In this document: positions 10,370-21,814 of the stretch, piece after piece | Layout: every line of letters starts with the position of its first letter | How positions within the stretch are numbered: position 1 is the stretch's first letter | Assembly (NCBI GenBank): GCA_023052935.1 | Contig: CM041298.1 | Span: 19,936,871 to 20,000,870, forward strand | Length of the DNA stretch: 64,000 bases | Reading direction: 5' to 3' | DNA from: Piezodorus guildinii | Taxonomy: Eukaryota; Arthropoda; Insecta; Hemiptera; Pentatomidae | The notes under the pieces: generated by a model | Database searches by the model: none | The model's input: the letters and a program-made list of their open reading frames with translations, nothing else | Told to the model about the DNA's origin: nothing | Made by a program: the position numbers and the translations under genes

Positions 10370-11560
10370 CCATAATTGAGCGAGCGCGATAACAATTAAT
10401 AGTGTAATCGGTAACGAACCTTTGGAAACGCAGCTACTGAGCCTAGTATCCAATAAATACGAAAAAGTTATAATAAACCCATATTTAGTGAGCGCACGAA
10501 TAATTAATAGACTGGTCGGGAAAGAACCCCCCGTAACGCAGCAACTGAGCCTAGTATCCAATAAATACGAAAAAGTTATAATAAACCCATATTTGAGCGA
10601 GCGCACGAATAATTAATAGACTGGTCGGGAAAGAACCCCCCGTAACGCAGCAACTGAGCCTAGTATCCAATAAATACGAAAAAGTTATAATAAACCCATA
10701 TTTGAGCGAGCGCACGAATAATTAATAGAATGGTCGGGAAAGAACCCCCCGTAACGCAGCTACTGTGCCTAGTATCCAATAAATACGAAAAAGTTATAAT
10801 AAACCCATATTTGAGCGAGCGCGATTAAAATTAATAGTGTAGTCGGTAACGAACCTTTGGGAACGCAGCCATTGAGTCTTGTATCCAATAAATACGAAAA
10901 AGTTATAATAAACCCATATTTGAGCGAGAGCACTTAAAATAAATTGAATAATTGGGATAGCAACCTCCGCAACGCATCAACTGAGCCTAATAGTGAATAA
11001 ATACGAAAAAGTTATAATAAACCCATATTTGAGCGAGCGCTATTGAAATTAATAGTGTAGTCGGTAACGAACCTTTGGGAACGCAGCTACTGAGCCTTGT
11101 ATCAAATAAATACGAAAAAGTTATAATAAACCCATATTTGAGCGAGCGCTATTAAAATTAATAGTGTAATCGGCAACGAACCTTTGGGAACGCAGCTACT
11201 GAGCCTTGTATACAATAAATACGAAAAAGTTATAATAAACCCATATTTGAGCGAGCGCGATTAAAATTAATAGTATAATCGGTAACGAACCTTTGGGAAC
11301 GGAGCTGCTGGGCCTTGTATCCAATAAATACGAAAAAGTCATAATAAACCCATATTTGAGGGAGCGCGATTAAAATTAATAGTGTAATCGGTAACGAAGC
11401 TTTGGGAACGCAGCTACTGAGCCTTGTATCCAATAAATACGAAAAAGTTATAATAAACCCATATTTGAGCGAGCGCGATTAAAATTAATAGTATAATCGG
11501 TAACGAACCTTTGGGAACGCTTCTGCTGAGCCTACTATCCAATAAATACGAAAAAGTTAA
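10370..11560 (-). repeat. ~108-bp tandem array, about 11 units (spacer and right arm)
   Basis: Same unit as 9375-10090 in reverse orientation. Units between about 10430 and 10800 carry a distinct subtype (GGTCGGGAAAGAACCCCCCG) found only here, so the array expanded near the centre after the palindrome formed, or was never symmetrical there. Confidence 0.9.
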
Positions 11561-11825
11561 AATAAACCTCTATTGATAATATTTTCGCCCGCGATTATAA
11601 AACTAAAATAAAACGAATCCCGCTAATCCGACTACCAGACCTTGTATCGCAAATGTCTTAAAATTAAAGTATCGGTTATACTTATTATTATATTCGTGAC
11701 TAATTATATGTAGAAAGGCCCCTGGGAACATTTAACAAGCCACAAGGGTTAAAAACACAAGGTGTAATTAAAATAACCATTAAAACATAAAATCATGTTA
11801 ATTTGATTTTTATTATTTTATTGAA

Positions 11826-11982
11826 ATCGAAAAAGGTTGAATTTGAAATGGAAAAGGTTGAATTTGACTTGGAAAAGGTTGAATTTGACTTGGAAAAGGT
11901 TGAATTTGACTTGGAAAAGGTTGAATTTGACTTGGAAAAGGTTGAATTTGACTTGGAAAAGGTTGAATTTGACTTGGAAATG
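11826..11982. repeat. 21-bp minisatellite, 7 units (right arm)
   Basis: Reverse complement of the array at 8891-9065, with seven instead of eight units. Confidence 0.95.
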
Positions 11983-11983
11983 C

Positions 11984-11985
11984 AT

Positions 11986-12029
<44 letters not shown>

Positions 12030-12079
12030 TTATATATATATATATACATCACATGGCATTACTGATTATATACATATAT

Positions 12080-12120
<41 letters not shown>
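11984..12120. repeat. (AT)n tracts at the right end of the palindrome
   Basis: Two TA-rich tracts separated by the short non-repetitive CATCACATGGCATTACTGA segment that matches the left border. Confidence 0.9.
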
Positions 12121-12122
<2 letters not shown>

Positions 12123-13084
12123 CACGAGAAAAGGTTCTTATTTATACATTTTACAAATCCAAGGATTTGGGTTGTAAAGTATGTTCATAGGTTTTTCAAT
12201 ATTTCAATACGACAGGAATTTTCAAAAAAAATATTTTTGAAAATACCTAAGGTATATCATTTTCTTAAAAATCGGTTAAGCTCTTCAGAAGAAAATATTT
12301 ATTTATTTCTATTTTCCCTCTATAACTGCTCTCCCGTAAGGATTAAGGGAATGAAAAGTTGCAAAAGGTGGTTTTATTATAAAAACATAAATAAATAATA
12401 AATAGGTCCAGTAGAATTAATAAAAGCTCTGAAATCGTGTTTTTTCGTTTCAGAAGTGTTTTTTTTTGTTTTTTTTAATATTCATTATTGAAATAATTAA
12501 ACCAAAAATGAAATAATCGGCGTTGGAAATCATAAAAGAAATGAATTATAGAAAAATATGAATGTTTTTTAATCCGTTTAAATATCCTTATACTTTAAAT
12601 ATACAGATTTCTTGGTAATAGAAGTTGAATGAAAAATGGTACGAAGTTCCTGAAAATAAGCGGTCAATAAATGAACTGTTTCCTTGGAAAATAAAAATGA
12701 AAATATCAGATTCCATTAGGGCTGTGTTTGTTCCCGTGGGTTCCTCATTGAATCATTGATTGCTATATTTTTCCTCCTCGTTCCAGAGCAGAACATATTC
12801 TTGGAAGCATTACTTTCCTAATTACTTATTAATATCAGGGTAAAATTTAATGAAGGATAAACGTCCCGTTGGAAAGCTGACAGGATTAAAAAAACCTTGG
12901 AATAAAACATAGTTTTTTCCGGGTAACTTAGAAACCTATCTCGATTCAGCAATCCGATTTCTTCGATATTTTCATAAAAATTTAACATGTAAAACCCTGG
13001 ATATTCGTTTTAAAATAGCATTTTTATTACTTATTTGCATTATTTAAAAGTTAATTTCAGTTAGAGAATAGTCTAGCAACCGCA
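12121..13084. other. AT-rich DNA, nothing recognised
   Basis: No ORF, repeat or structured RNA that I recognise. It contains only short poly(T) runs. Confidence 0.4.
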
Positions 13085-13790
13085 GAATAAAACTATTCTA
13101 AAACCTATGTGGACTTACGGAAATTGAACTATGGGGAAGTACTAAATTTTCGAAAATGTATCCAACCGTTTCAGTCCAAAGTTCTTAGAACAATAGTCAA
13201 TGCTCCTAATTATGTTAGAAACAAGACTTTACATCATGACCTCAAGATCCCTTATGTCCTTGATCTCATCCCATCCAAATTCTCAACCTTCCACCAGAAA
13301 CCTACTCACCTTTCTAATCCCCTAGCACAATCCCCAACCATCCTTACAACCCCCCTCGTAGGCTTTGGCGGCAGTGGCCGAGAGATCTCTTATAGATACG
13401 CAACTGGAGTGCTGGCAATGGCCACCTTCTCCACTCATGCCTGAGAGTGTGTGGCTCTAGCCCCTCACTCAGTCTCCACTGGCTAGATTAGTGACGCGGC
13501 TGACTGAGAGGCGCTGGGAACTCCAGGCATTGCGCCTCGCCATCCATTTCTGGGTGTAGAGGCTCCATTTGGAGTTCCCAGGGGCATTATGTAAATATTG
13601 TATATAGGTATGAATGTGGCATCGATTATATTTTTTATTTTATTTGTCTTTCCGTTTGTTTTTTTAAATTGAATTACTTTATTTTTTTTTTTTTTTTTTT
13701 TACTCTGTACATATAAAATGAATGACTTTTTTTTTGCCGTAATGCTTACTCCCCTAGATAGTGACAAATCGTATTATTTCTCAACATAGC
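13085..13790 (+). pseudogene. Jockey-like LINE, 5'-truncated 3' fragment
   Basis: Starts at the region encoding a degenerate WTYG..LWG motif, then SKVLRTIVNAPNYVRNKTLH and HDLKIPYVLDLIPSKFSTFH, which match the C-terminal ORF2 region of the fragments at 32083-32760 and 36227. The frame is lost before the usual WPRDL ending. The following 3' UTR matches those of related copies (GTTCCCAGGGGCAT, GTATATAGGTATGAATGTGG). The stretch of T near 13681-13700 is internal. Confidence 0.7.
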
Positions 13791-13857
13791 AATATTAATG
13801 TATTTAAAAAATAAGCACGATTTATTTTATAATTAATTTATATCAGTATTTTTATTT

Positions 13858-14773
13858 TAACCTTTTAACTAGTGAGGTGAAATTTGTAATCGAAATTGGT
13901 GAGGTAAAGTCTCTCAGACCCAGACCTCATATTTTTTTTTTTTAAATCCTAAAAGATCTTGAATTGTTTATTCTTGTAAAATACCTTCATTCAACCTATT
14001 TTCAATAGGTAACATGCGAAAGGATGCTTATAAAATTAAATAAATGCCTGATATTATTAAATATATTTTGTTAATACTTTTTTTCATTTTTTTATGTTAT
14101 ATTCTGAGCAATGAAAACATTTGTAAAATAATATATACAGAAGTATTTATCTTAAAGTTTATTATATTTAAAAACCGGAAAATGAAAAAAAAAAAAATGA
14201 AGTTTTGTATTGTAAAGAAATTATGCATGGATAAAATTAGGCACAGTTTTTGCAATAGGAAACCGAACATTGTTCACAAATATTTTGTTTACATTTAATA
14301 CCAACTAAACACATTTAAGACATTCTTAAATGGAAATTCACATTCTTGGTAGGGGTCTACTGACTATATAGGTTAGATTCTTCTGGGTTTTTTTCCCTGA
14401 TAACGATTGAGCTTTAAACCGAAATTCTGGGGAAAGTCTATGATTCTCTGACCGTCTGGTCATGTGATCCGGTAACAAGGATGATCCCAGCTTGTTAATA
14501 AAATAAAAATGTTACGTAAAACGATCAGGAGACATTTCTTTCAACAAATTGAGAAATACACTTTCAATAAATCAGAACAGTAATGGTGAGTTGGAGTCTA
14601 TAGGGCCCCAATAACACTGGATAAAAGCAATGCTGGATAAAAATTGACTAAAAAAAGATGCTATATTACAATTATGTCGAGACAAGAACTGTCACAAGCC
14701 GGTAGAATCAGAACATTGGGATTCACAAATCTTTAAAGAGGCCTTGGGGTCCTGTAGACCCCACCAGTTAAAG

Positions 14774-14780
<7 letters not shown>
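13858..14780. mobile_element. Possible non-autonomous piggyBac-like element
   Basis: The left end TTAACCTTTTAACTAGTGAG and the right end, read in reverse as TCTTTAACTGGTGGGGTC, form an imperfect terminal inverted repeat of the type seen in piggyBac-like elements (TTAA target, TTTAACTGGTGGGG ends, flanking GACC/GGTC pairs). The right TTAA is not intact. A 28-residue Cys/His-containing tail near 14200-14296 faintly resembles the C-terminal cysteine-rich domain of piggyBac transposases, but too weakly to call a gene. Confidence 0.3.

Positions 14781-14840
<60 letters not shown>
14779..14840. repeat. (AT)n microsatellite
   Basis: About 60 bp of TA dinucleotides adjoining the right end of the putative piggyBac-like element. 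Confidence 0.95.
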
Positions 14841-14844
<4 letters not shown>

Positions 14845-14859
14845 GTATTGAGGATACTG

Positions 14860-15420
14860 ATGGGAGTTCATTATTAAATAATTGTACCTCGGGAAACTTC
14901 CTAGACGCTAGGACAAAGGATCCCCGGGGCACTTCCCAGATCAGCCCTGCCCGAGGTGACGACGATGAGGAGAAGATTCGAAAGAGTCAGTCAAGTTTTA
15001 TCCTCAAGAAATGGCGGTCTTATTCCAGCCTCAAGAATGGAAGTATAGGAAGACGAGAGTCGAGTTCCATCTACAAGAAGAGGAGATGGCCGTCGGGGTT
15101 CTGCGAGCAGCTGTGGATGATGCCGAAAAGGGGGCCTAAGACCAATTTACACCTCCGCCAGCCGACTTAGTCATTTCAAAGGTACCTAGTTATTTGTAAT
15201 ATTGTATGACAAGCTTAATGGTAATATTATCTACAGTATTCTCAATCATGGATCTGGAAATGATGTAAATAGAGTTTTAGCCTAAAATCTATGTCATAGT
15301 TATATTTAATAATAATTGTTTTGATTTAAATCTGTTAGTAATTTAATGTTCCCCTGCATGCCACCTTCTGGGATTGGTAAACACGATACCTTTGGAAAGG
15401 AAATCCAATGGTATCATTAA
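14860..15420. other. GC-richer island, possible solo LTR, unclassified
   Basis: Base composition rises sharply over about 14910-15180 compared with its surroundings (for example GGATCCCCGGGGCAC, GACGACGATGAGGAG). There is no ORF of note. A solo LTR of a BEL or Gypsy element would look like this, but I cannot find paired TG...CA ends with a target duplication. Confidence 0.25.
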
Positions 15421-16015
15421 ATATAGTTTATATATGGATTAAATATATCAAGTAAGCTAGTTTTTGAAGGTACCGCTCGCTGCCTTAGAAAAGCAGCCGG
15501 TCAAAAAAATAGCAATATATTTATTTATTTTGCAATAAAAATAAATATATATTTATTCTGCTATTTAATATTATAATAAAGGTAAGTTACACCAAAAAAA
15601 TTGTATTTCATATATAGGCAAGTGAAAGTAAAAAAATTGTTTTGTTATTAGTTTTTAAACTAGCATTTAAGACGATATTGGGCCTGAGCTGTGTTTAGCC
15701 GGGTCGAAGAGAAGGTGAAATCTTGGCCTAAGCAGTGTGCAAATACCTTGCAGGATTATTCGCCTTTACTTAAATCAAAGTAAACTGCTATGCTGAAGGA
15801 TAGCTGAAAACCTATCAATTCCTGCCATATATTGGTTCTCAGAGAATAATTTATTTAAGTAAAAAGCGTGCCCTCATTGTAAATATAATCTCATTTCTAG
15901 AGCCAATTAAACATATGTTTTGACTTGTCATTTTATTTCTTACATGAGCGGTTCAAATGTTGATTCAGATGTAATACTGGCACAAAAATGGCGGTATTTA
16001 TAATATCGGTATTTC
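15421..16015. other. AT-rich DNA, nothing recognised
   Basis: Non-coding. A short GC-richer stretch at 15670-15830 matches nothing I recognise. Confidence 0.35.
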
Positions 16016-16026
16016 AGTATTTAATT

Positions 16027-16568
16027 GTTTTTTTATTTAAAAGAAATTTACAACTGTTATACAATAAAATACAATAAGTAAATGTGCTAATAGATCAAGT
16101 GGGGTGATACAGGCATGTGAAGAAACTACCCAGTGGTAGCACTTCAAAGTTTATTCAGCTAAGTAGGTCTCGAGGCCATCGTCTTTTCAGCCGCCTAGGA
16201 AGATGATCAGGAATAGGAGATGAGAGTTTGCGGACGAGTGGTTGGAGTGGACGCGTAATTTGGAATAAAAGGAGGAATATCTAGTTCGGGCTAGATCTGC
16301 GACTAATGGGATATTTAGGTCTTTATGAATTATTTTATTTGTGACAAAGTAAGGGGCGTTTAGGATCTTTCGGAGGATTTTGGATTGCAAGGATTGAATG
16401 CGGGAAGAATTGGATGGTTTGGTGGATCCCCATAACTCAATCCCATATGTCCAAATAGGTCTAATGATGGTATATAAATTAATTTTTTGTAGTATGTGGA
16501 AAGTTTTGATCGTTTGTCCAGTAAGTGTTGTAGTAAGCGGTATCTACGAGCTGTTTCTTGTCGTTTCA
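16027..16568 (-). pseudogene. Jockey-like LINE, 5'-truncated 3' fragment with 11-bp target duplication
   Basis: The minus strand encodes MQSKILRKILNAPYFVTNKI then HKDLNIPLVADLARTRYSSF, the ORF2 C-terminus of the element at 57011-62021; the adjoining frame (16360-16569) gives TARRYRLLQHLLDKRSKLST. Interestingly, this copy has Arg where the full-length element has an in-frame stop (LDK-stop-SNLP). AGTATTTAATT occurs exactly at 16016-16026 and 16569-16579, marking a target-primed insertion. It is dead through truncation and frameshift. Confidence 0.85.
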
Positions 16569-16579
16569 AGTATTTAATT

Positions 16580-17329
16580 TAATACTGATTTAATTAAAAT
16601 CAGTTGGTAATGAAATTAGTAAAGACATCTTAGATAAACTATGACTTAGAAGTTACCTCTACTTTAATATTAATTTTTCAGATGATAAAAATCTATTGGT
16701 TACTGAATTTTCAAATGAAAAATTAAGATTAGCTAAGTCCGATGATCAGAAATATAGTTCAACAAACTATAAAATGACAATCGATGCAGTTTTTCACGCA
16801 ATGTACATAAATTTCAATAATAATTTTTTGTTTCATTCTTTAGTTACCACAGACACATTGTTTCATTTCTAGGATATAATGAAATCATTAAGTACACAGA
16901 ATTTAAATATTGTAGGAATGTCCTAAATTGGACAGATTGTAATATTACTCAATAAAAAAAATATTGTAGGAATTGATGAGGATTGCAATTTATGTAAAGA
17001 GTACCATTGTATAAAAGTAATATAAAGGTACTTTATCATAGGTAGAATTAATCGGTAGTCAGCCCTTTGAAAAATATTTTAATTTTGCCAACATGTTAGA
17101 CCTGAAAAATCGGCAAAATTATAATATTTTTCACACGACTGACTTCGGATTATTTCTACCTACGAGGATTTCAGCAGTCGATCATACCTCCTCAATAAGG
17201 GATACATACTGTGTATTTCGATAAATAAAAAGGGAGAGAATCCTTACATGGAGTACCAATAGATGTAGAGACTAGACGAATATATTAGAGCGTTTCAAGT
17301 TTTCACTTCTCCCTGACTGCCAGACATTT
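16580..17329. other. AT-rich DNA holding a 120-bp hairpin
   Basis: No coding sequence recognised. Apart from the hairpin at 17041-17160 the stretch is featureless. ATTGTAGGAATGTCCTAAAT at about 16909 resembles Jockey-like 3' UTR text (TGTCCTAAATTGGACAGATT) and is probably a tail remnant ending near 16960. Confidence 0.4.
17041..17160. repeat. Short foldback (MITE-like) hairpin, ~49-bp arms
   Basis: GGTAGAATTAATCGGTAGTC at the left pairs with GACTTCGGATTATTTCTACC at the right with few mismatches, and the arms meet around a ~20-base loop near 17092-17111. It has no coding capacity. It could be a MITE or an RNA hairpin. Confidence 0.65.
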
Positions 17330-17772
17330 TTTTTACTTATACTTACCTATTTATTGCGATCGTGAAAATTTTCGAATTCCAGCTTTCACCGGAAATACAC
17401 GTTTTAGAGTCCCCTGAGTCCAAATGACCAAGTCCCGTAAAAAGGTTTGTCCGTGTGTGTGTGGTAACTCTCGGAAAAGTCCTATGAGGCTGAAATTTCA
17501 TATTTAAGAGAATTATACGCCTGAGATGTTACAAAAACTTTTTCATCCAAAATGAGCTAAACAGAAGATCTACTTTATACCATGCATTTAGCACCTTTTT
17601 ATGATTTTATCAAAAATGGCTCTAACGAATTTGATTCAACTCGCTATATCGGTGTAAAACTTGATGGGATTAACTATTACGTAGGTTTATTTCTGATTGA
17701 AATAGTCTAACAGAGATTAAATACCGATATTTTAAAGTTTCTTCCTCTAAAGTATCTTTAATTTTGTAGATT
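17330..17772 (+). repeat. R870 copy, 5' half (split by a Jockey fragment)
   Basis: Runs from TTTTACTTATACTTACC to TTTTGTAGATT, where the Jockey-like fragment interrupts; the copy continues at 18531. Confidence 0.85.
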
Positions 17773-18520
17773 GGGGGACAGCTAAACAATCTAACATCAA
17801 ACGCATCCAATCCTTCCAATCTAAAGTCCTCCGAACAATAGTTAATGCTCCTTATAACGTTACCAACTGTACCCTACACCATGACCTTAATATTCCGTTT
17901 GTTTTAGACCTGGTACCATCCAAATTTTCCAAATTTCATCAGAACCTTAGTCATCATCCTAACCCTCTAGCGCAATCCCTATCCAGCACCACCCATCCCT
18001 ACAATCCTCCTCGAAGATTGAAACGGCAGTGGCCACGAGACGTATTGTAAATATTTGAACTGGAGTTCTGACACTGGTCATATCCTCCACTCATGTACGG
18101 TATGTTTGTGGCTACAGCGCCCTAACTCAGCCTCCACTGGCTCAGACCAGTGATGCGGCTGAGATAGAGGCGGTGGGATCTCTTGGATTCCGCTTTTTCC
18201 TCCACAAGTGGAGGGAAAAGCGCGTGCTGGGGTCCCTTTAGCAATTGTATACAGTTATGATTGTGTGTAAGATGTTTATTTATGTGGCAACTTTTTATTT
18301 ATCTCAATAATAGGTTGTTGTTTCGATTTGTTTTGTTTTTTTATTTATTATTATTATTTTATTGTATATATATGAATTTATTTATTTTCTATTTTATGTA
18401 ATTTGAGTATTATTATTATTTTCTGTATATATAGTATGAATGTGGTCTCTTATCAATATTATTATTGTTCATTTTGTAACAAATTGTAATATATCTCAAT
18501 AAAAAAAAAAAAAAAAAAAA
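17773..18520 (+). pseudogene. Jockey-like LINE fragment inserted in R870, with poly(A) and 10-bp target duplication
   Basis: Begins GGGGGACAGCTAAAC and encodes the ORF2 C-terminal region (SKVLRTIVNAPYNVTN, HHDLNIPFVLDLVPSKFSKF, and LKRQWPRDVL as the ending). A 3' UTR follows and a 20-nt poly(A) at 18501-18520. TTTGTAGATT is repeated at 17763-17772 and 18521-18530. The fragment is truncated upstream of the thumb region, so it lacks the reverse transcriptase. Confidence 0.9.
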
Positions 18521-18530
18521 TTTGTAGATT

Positions 18531-18950
18531 TAAAAAAAAAATCAGATACATCATCTTATTAGAATAAATAATTAACGACTTAATTTGCAAGTTGAGCAAA
18601 TTTAATAAACAACAAAAGGAGAAAAGGGCATAATTTTTTTTTTAATTTTTTTGAACATTCAAAACTGAAATATATATGTATAATATACTGTTGGAAAGCT
18701 AAAGATTTTAAAAAAACATTCTATCATATACACAAAATTATAAACGTTAACGGAGGGTGCCGAAAAGCCGATGAAACTATCCGATTGTATTTGATATAAA
18801 CATTAAAGATTATTTAATAAATAACATGTTTCTATAGAAATTAAATATAATTAATTCTTAAACACTTAATTTATTTTTATCTCTAATTGCATTTATTATT
18901 TATTAAATTGATTTTAACATCGGAAGTAAGTGAAAGTCGTCTGTTGTTTT
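18531..18950 (+). repeat. R870 copy, 3' half
   Basis: Continues the copy begun at 17330. It contains the TATAATATACTGTTGGAAAG block and the end GGAAGTAAGTGAAAGTCG. The last ~25 bp of the family (CACCAGATTTT) are degraded. Confidence 0.8.
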
Positions 18951-19045
18951 TTATACTGTCATCTGTTTTTTTTTAGAATAAGAAAATTATATTCTACATT
19001 GTTAGAATAAACCTTAATAAATTCAATAACATCATATTAATATAA

Positions 19046-21640
19046 ATAATGTGAGCAACAAACGACTTTAACTTACCTCCGTTGTTAAAATCAATCAAAA
19101 TACTTATTAATATAGTCAGTGATGAAAAAAGGTTCGCGAATTACATTAAGCTTCGATAGGAACGTGAGCCATCTTAAATGATGTATTTGTTTGTTTACTA
19201 ATTTAACGTCATTTTTATAATAATGTGACTATTTAGACGATGGTGGAGTCTTACGTTCTGCCCTTTCAGGTTTAATTTGTCTTTAAAGAGTAGCTGGTAT
19301 CACATACGCTCTGAACCACCGTCTTACACCCCCTCTGAAGTAAAGAATAACCTAGGATTTTTAGTCTCTTAAAAAAAAAAATTATATTACTATCCAAAAC
19401 AATAACTTACTTTTATCCGCTTTTCATCACTCTCCATTTAAACTTTAGGTATAATGTAATGTATCAAACGACATAAACATTGCATTAAAATACATGTCAG
19501 CTTTTTTTCTATCTTATTTGGATATCGAATATGTTCAAATTTTATATTAACCTGTGTTTTATCAATGCTGACAAGATGTTATGGTTAATTTTGTGGAATT
19601 TACAAAATTCGAGGTACTTTAGATATAGAAAATTTAAAATATCTCCAGTTAAGCACTGCCAGACTATTTCAATTACTATTAATCCTACATAATATTAAAC
19701 CCCGTTTAATTTTACATCGATTCAGCTAATTTTTTAAAAATAATTAAGATTAAATAATATGACTATATTAAATTGCGAATATTTCTTATTCGTCACTTTA
19801 TATTAACCCCTATTACAACTTTGTTTATCAGATAATATGTTTTCTAAAATAGTTCTCTTTCCAACAGTATATTATACGTCTTTATTACTGTTCTAATTAA
19901 AATTAAAAAAAAAAAAATAAAAAATAGTTTTCTCTTTTATCCTTTAATTGGTCAATAAATTCGTCTAACTTGTATATTTAGCCATTATTTATGAATTTTA
20001 TTAAGATGATATGGTTAATCTTTTGGAATATTCAAAATTAAAGGTAGTTTATAATAATAATAATAACAGGCCTACCGAAAGCGAAAGGTTTAATTGCATT
20101 AAACATTTTTTTTTCTGTTTTCTTCTAATCGGGTATCGAATTCATTCAATTTATATATTTACCTGTTTTTCATCACTGATAACACGATAATATAGTTATT
20201 TTTATAGAGTCGACAAGATTAAAGGTAATTTAGAGAAAGAAAATTTAAAATATCGGCATTTAAGCTCTGTCATACCATGTTTATCCAAATGAAACCTAAA
20301 TGATATCAAAGACCATTAAATTTTACTTCGATATAGCGAGTTTAATCAAAATCGTCGGAACCGTTTACGAGAAAATTGGATAAGGTGCAAAATGCATAGT
20401 ATAAAGTGCCTCTTCTGGTGAGCTCATTTTGATGAAAAAAGTTTTGTAACGTCTCGGGCGTATATTTGTCTTAAATATGAAATTTTGGTTTCATAGGACT
20501 TACCATTTCTGCCCGGGAGTTACCACACACACAGACAAACACACAGACATTTTTGCCGGACTTGGTTATTTGGACTCAGGCGACCCTAAAATGTGCATTT
20601 CCGTTGAAAACTGGAATTCGAATATTTTCACGATCGCAATACTTCCCCTTACTATATATAGTAAGTGAAAGAATTACGTGAAACTATTAAATAATTAATT
20701 TAATTGAATTTATATAGAACCTACATGAAATTAAAGCCCATTAAATTTTACATGGATATAGCGAGTTTAATCGAAATCGTCGGAACCGTTTTTGAGAAAA
20801 TCGAAAAAAGGTGCAAAATACATGGTATAAAGTGCCTCTTCTGGTAGGCTAATTTTGATGAAAAAAGTTTTGTCACGTCTCGGGCGTATAGTTGTCTTAA
20901 ATATGAAATTTTTAGTTTCATAGGACTTACCGTTTCCGCCCGGGAGCTACCACACACACACAGACACACACACACACACACACACACACAGACCTTTTTG
21001 CGGGACTTGGTTATTTGGACTCAGGGGACCCTAAAACGTGTATTTCCGTTGAATACTGGAATTCGAAAATTTTCACGATCGCAATACTTCCCCTTTCTAT
21101 ATATAGTAAGTGAAAGTAAAAATCGTTCATACTATTACCGAAAATAATCAGTTTTATCTGTATTTCATCACTCTTTAAGAACTTTTACAAACTCTTGTAT
21201 ATTAGAAAATATTTTTTTCTAAAATCTTTAGCTTTTGAAAGGTTTATCATACATGTATATTACTGCTCTTATGTTAAAAAAAAAAAATTGAATTAAATTT
21301 TTTTTTTTAGTTTTCTCCTTTAGTTGTTTATTAAATTCGCATAACTTACATATTTAGCTGTTATTAATCAATGTTTGTTAATCTTGTTAGATAATTTGTT
21401 TATTTTTATAGAACCTACAAAATTAAAGGTACTTTAAAGGAAGAAAATTTAAAATATCGGCATTTAAGCCCTGTCGACTATTTCAATAAACTTGCATGAT
21501 ATTAAAGCCCATTAAATTTTATATCGGTATAGCTAGTTAAATCGAAATCGTGTGATCCGTTTTTGAGAAAATCGTAAAAATGTGCAAAATGCTTAGTATA
21601 AAGTAGCACTTCTGGTTAGTCCTATATTGATGAAAAAGTT
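19046..21640 (-). repeat. Cluster of at least four partial R870 copies
   Basis: Minus-strand pieces: 19046-19760 (interrupted by ~240 bp of unrelated sequence near 19130-19370), about 19800-20670, 20671-21118 and 21125-21640. The copies at 20670 and 21118 both end in the full CTATATATAGTAAGTGAAAG terminus. The adjacent pieces abut end to end, so nested or tandem insertion into earlier copies is likely. Confidence 0.7.
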
Positions 21641-21668
21641 GGTGAAATATCTCTAGTTTATAGTAGTA

Positions 21669-21669
<1 letters not shown>

Positions 21670-21738
<69 letters not shown>

Positions 21739-21756
21739 TATATATATTATATATAT

Positions 21757-21798
<42 letters not shown>
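21670..21798. repeat. (AT)n-rich tract with interruptions
   Basis: TA dinucleotides broken by TAATA and TAAATAATA, forming imperfect palindromes. Confidence 0.9.
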
Positions 21799-21800
<2 letters not shown>

Positions 21801-21814
21801 TAATTATATACCTT

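Larger units (their letters stand above)
8824..12065. mobile_element. Foldback-type palindrome, 3.2 kb, arms built of tandem repeats
   Basis: TCAGTAATGCCAT at 8824-8836 is mirrored by ATGGCATTACTGA at 12053-12065. Moving inward, both arms carry (AT)n, a 21-bp minisatellite, a ~300-bp unique stretch (9066-9370 mirrored at 11560-11825) and a ~108-bp tandem array. Private variants are mirrored unit by unit (GGCCCAGCAGCTCCG near 9600 and its complement near 11300; GCTCCCTC near 9550 and GAGGGAGC near 11360), so one arm was copied from the other. Arms are about 1.2 kb; the centre (about 10026-10899) is not symmetrical. Inverted arms made of tandem repeats resemble Drosophila Foldback/Galileo elements. 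No transposase is present. An assembly artefact is the main alternative. Confidence 0.65.

Noticed and set aside
9480..11433. Identical 67-codon ORFs (9480-9683 plus, 11230-11433 minus) and ORFs at 10280-10616
   Set aside because: They span the 108-bp tandem array in the two palindrome arms; no gene-like features, identical only because the arms are mirrored.
14044..14298. 84-codon ORF with a hydrophobic N-terminus
   Set aside because: AT-driven codon content (Ile, Lys, Phe) within a putative MITE; the Cys/His tail is too weak to call a transposase.
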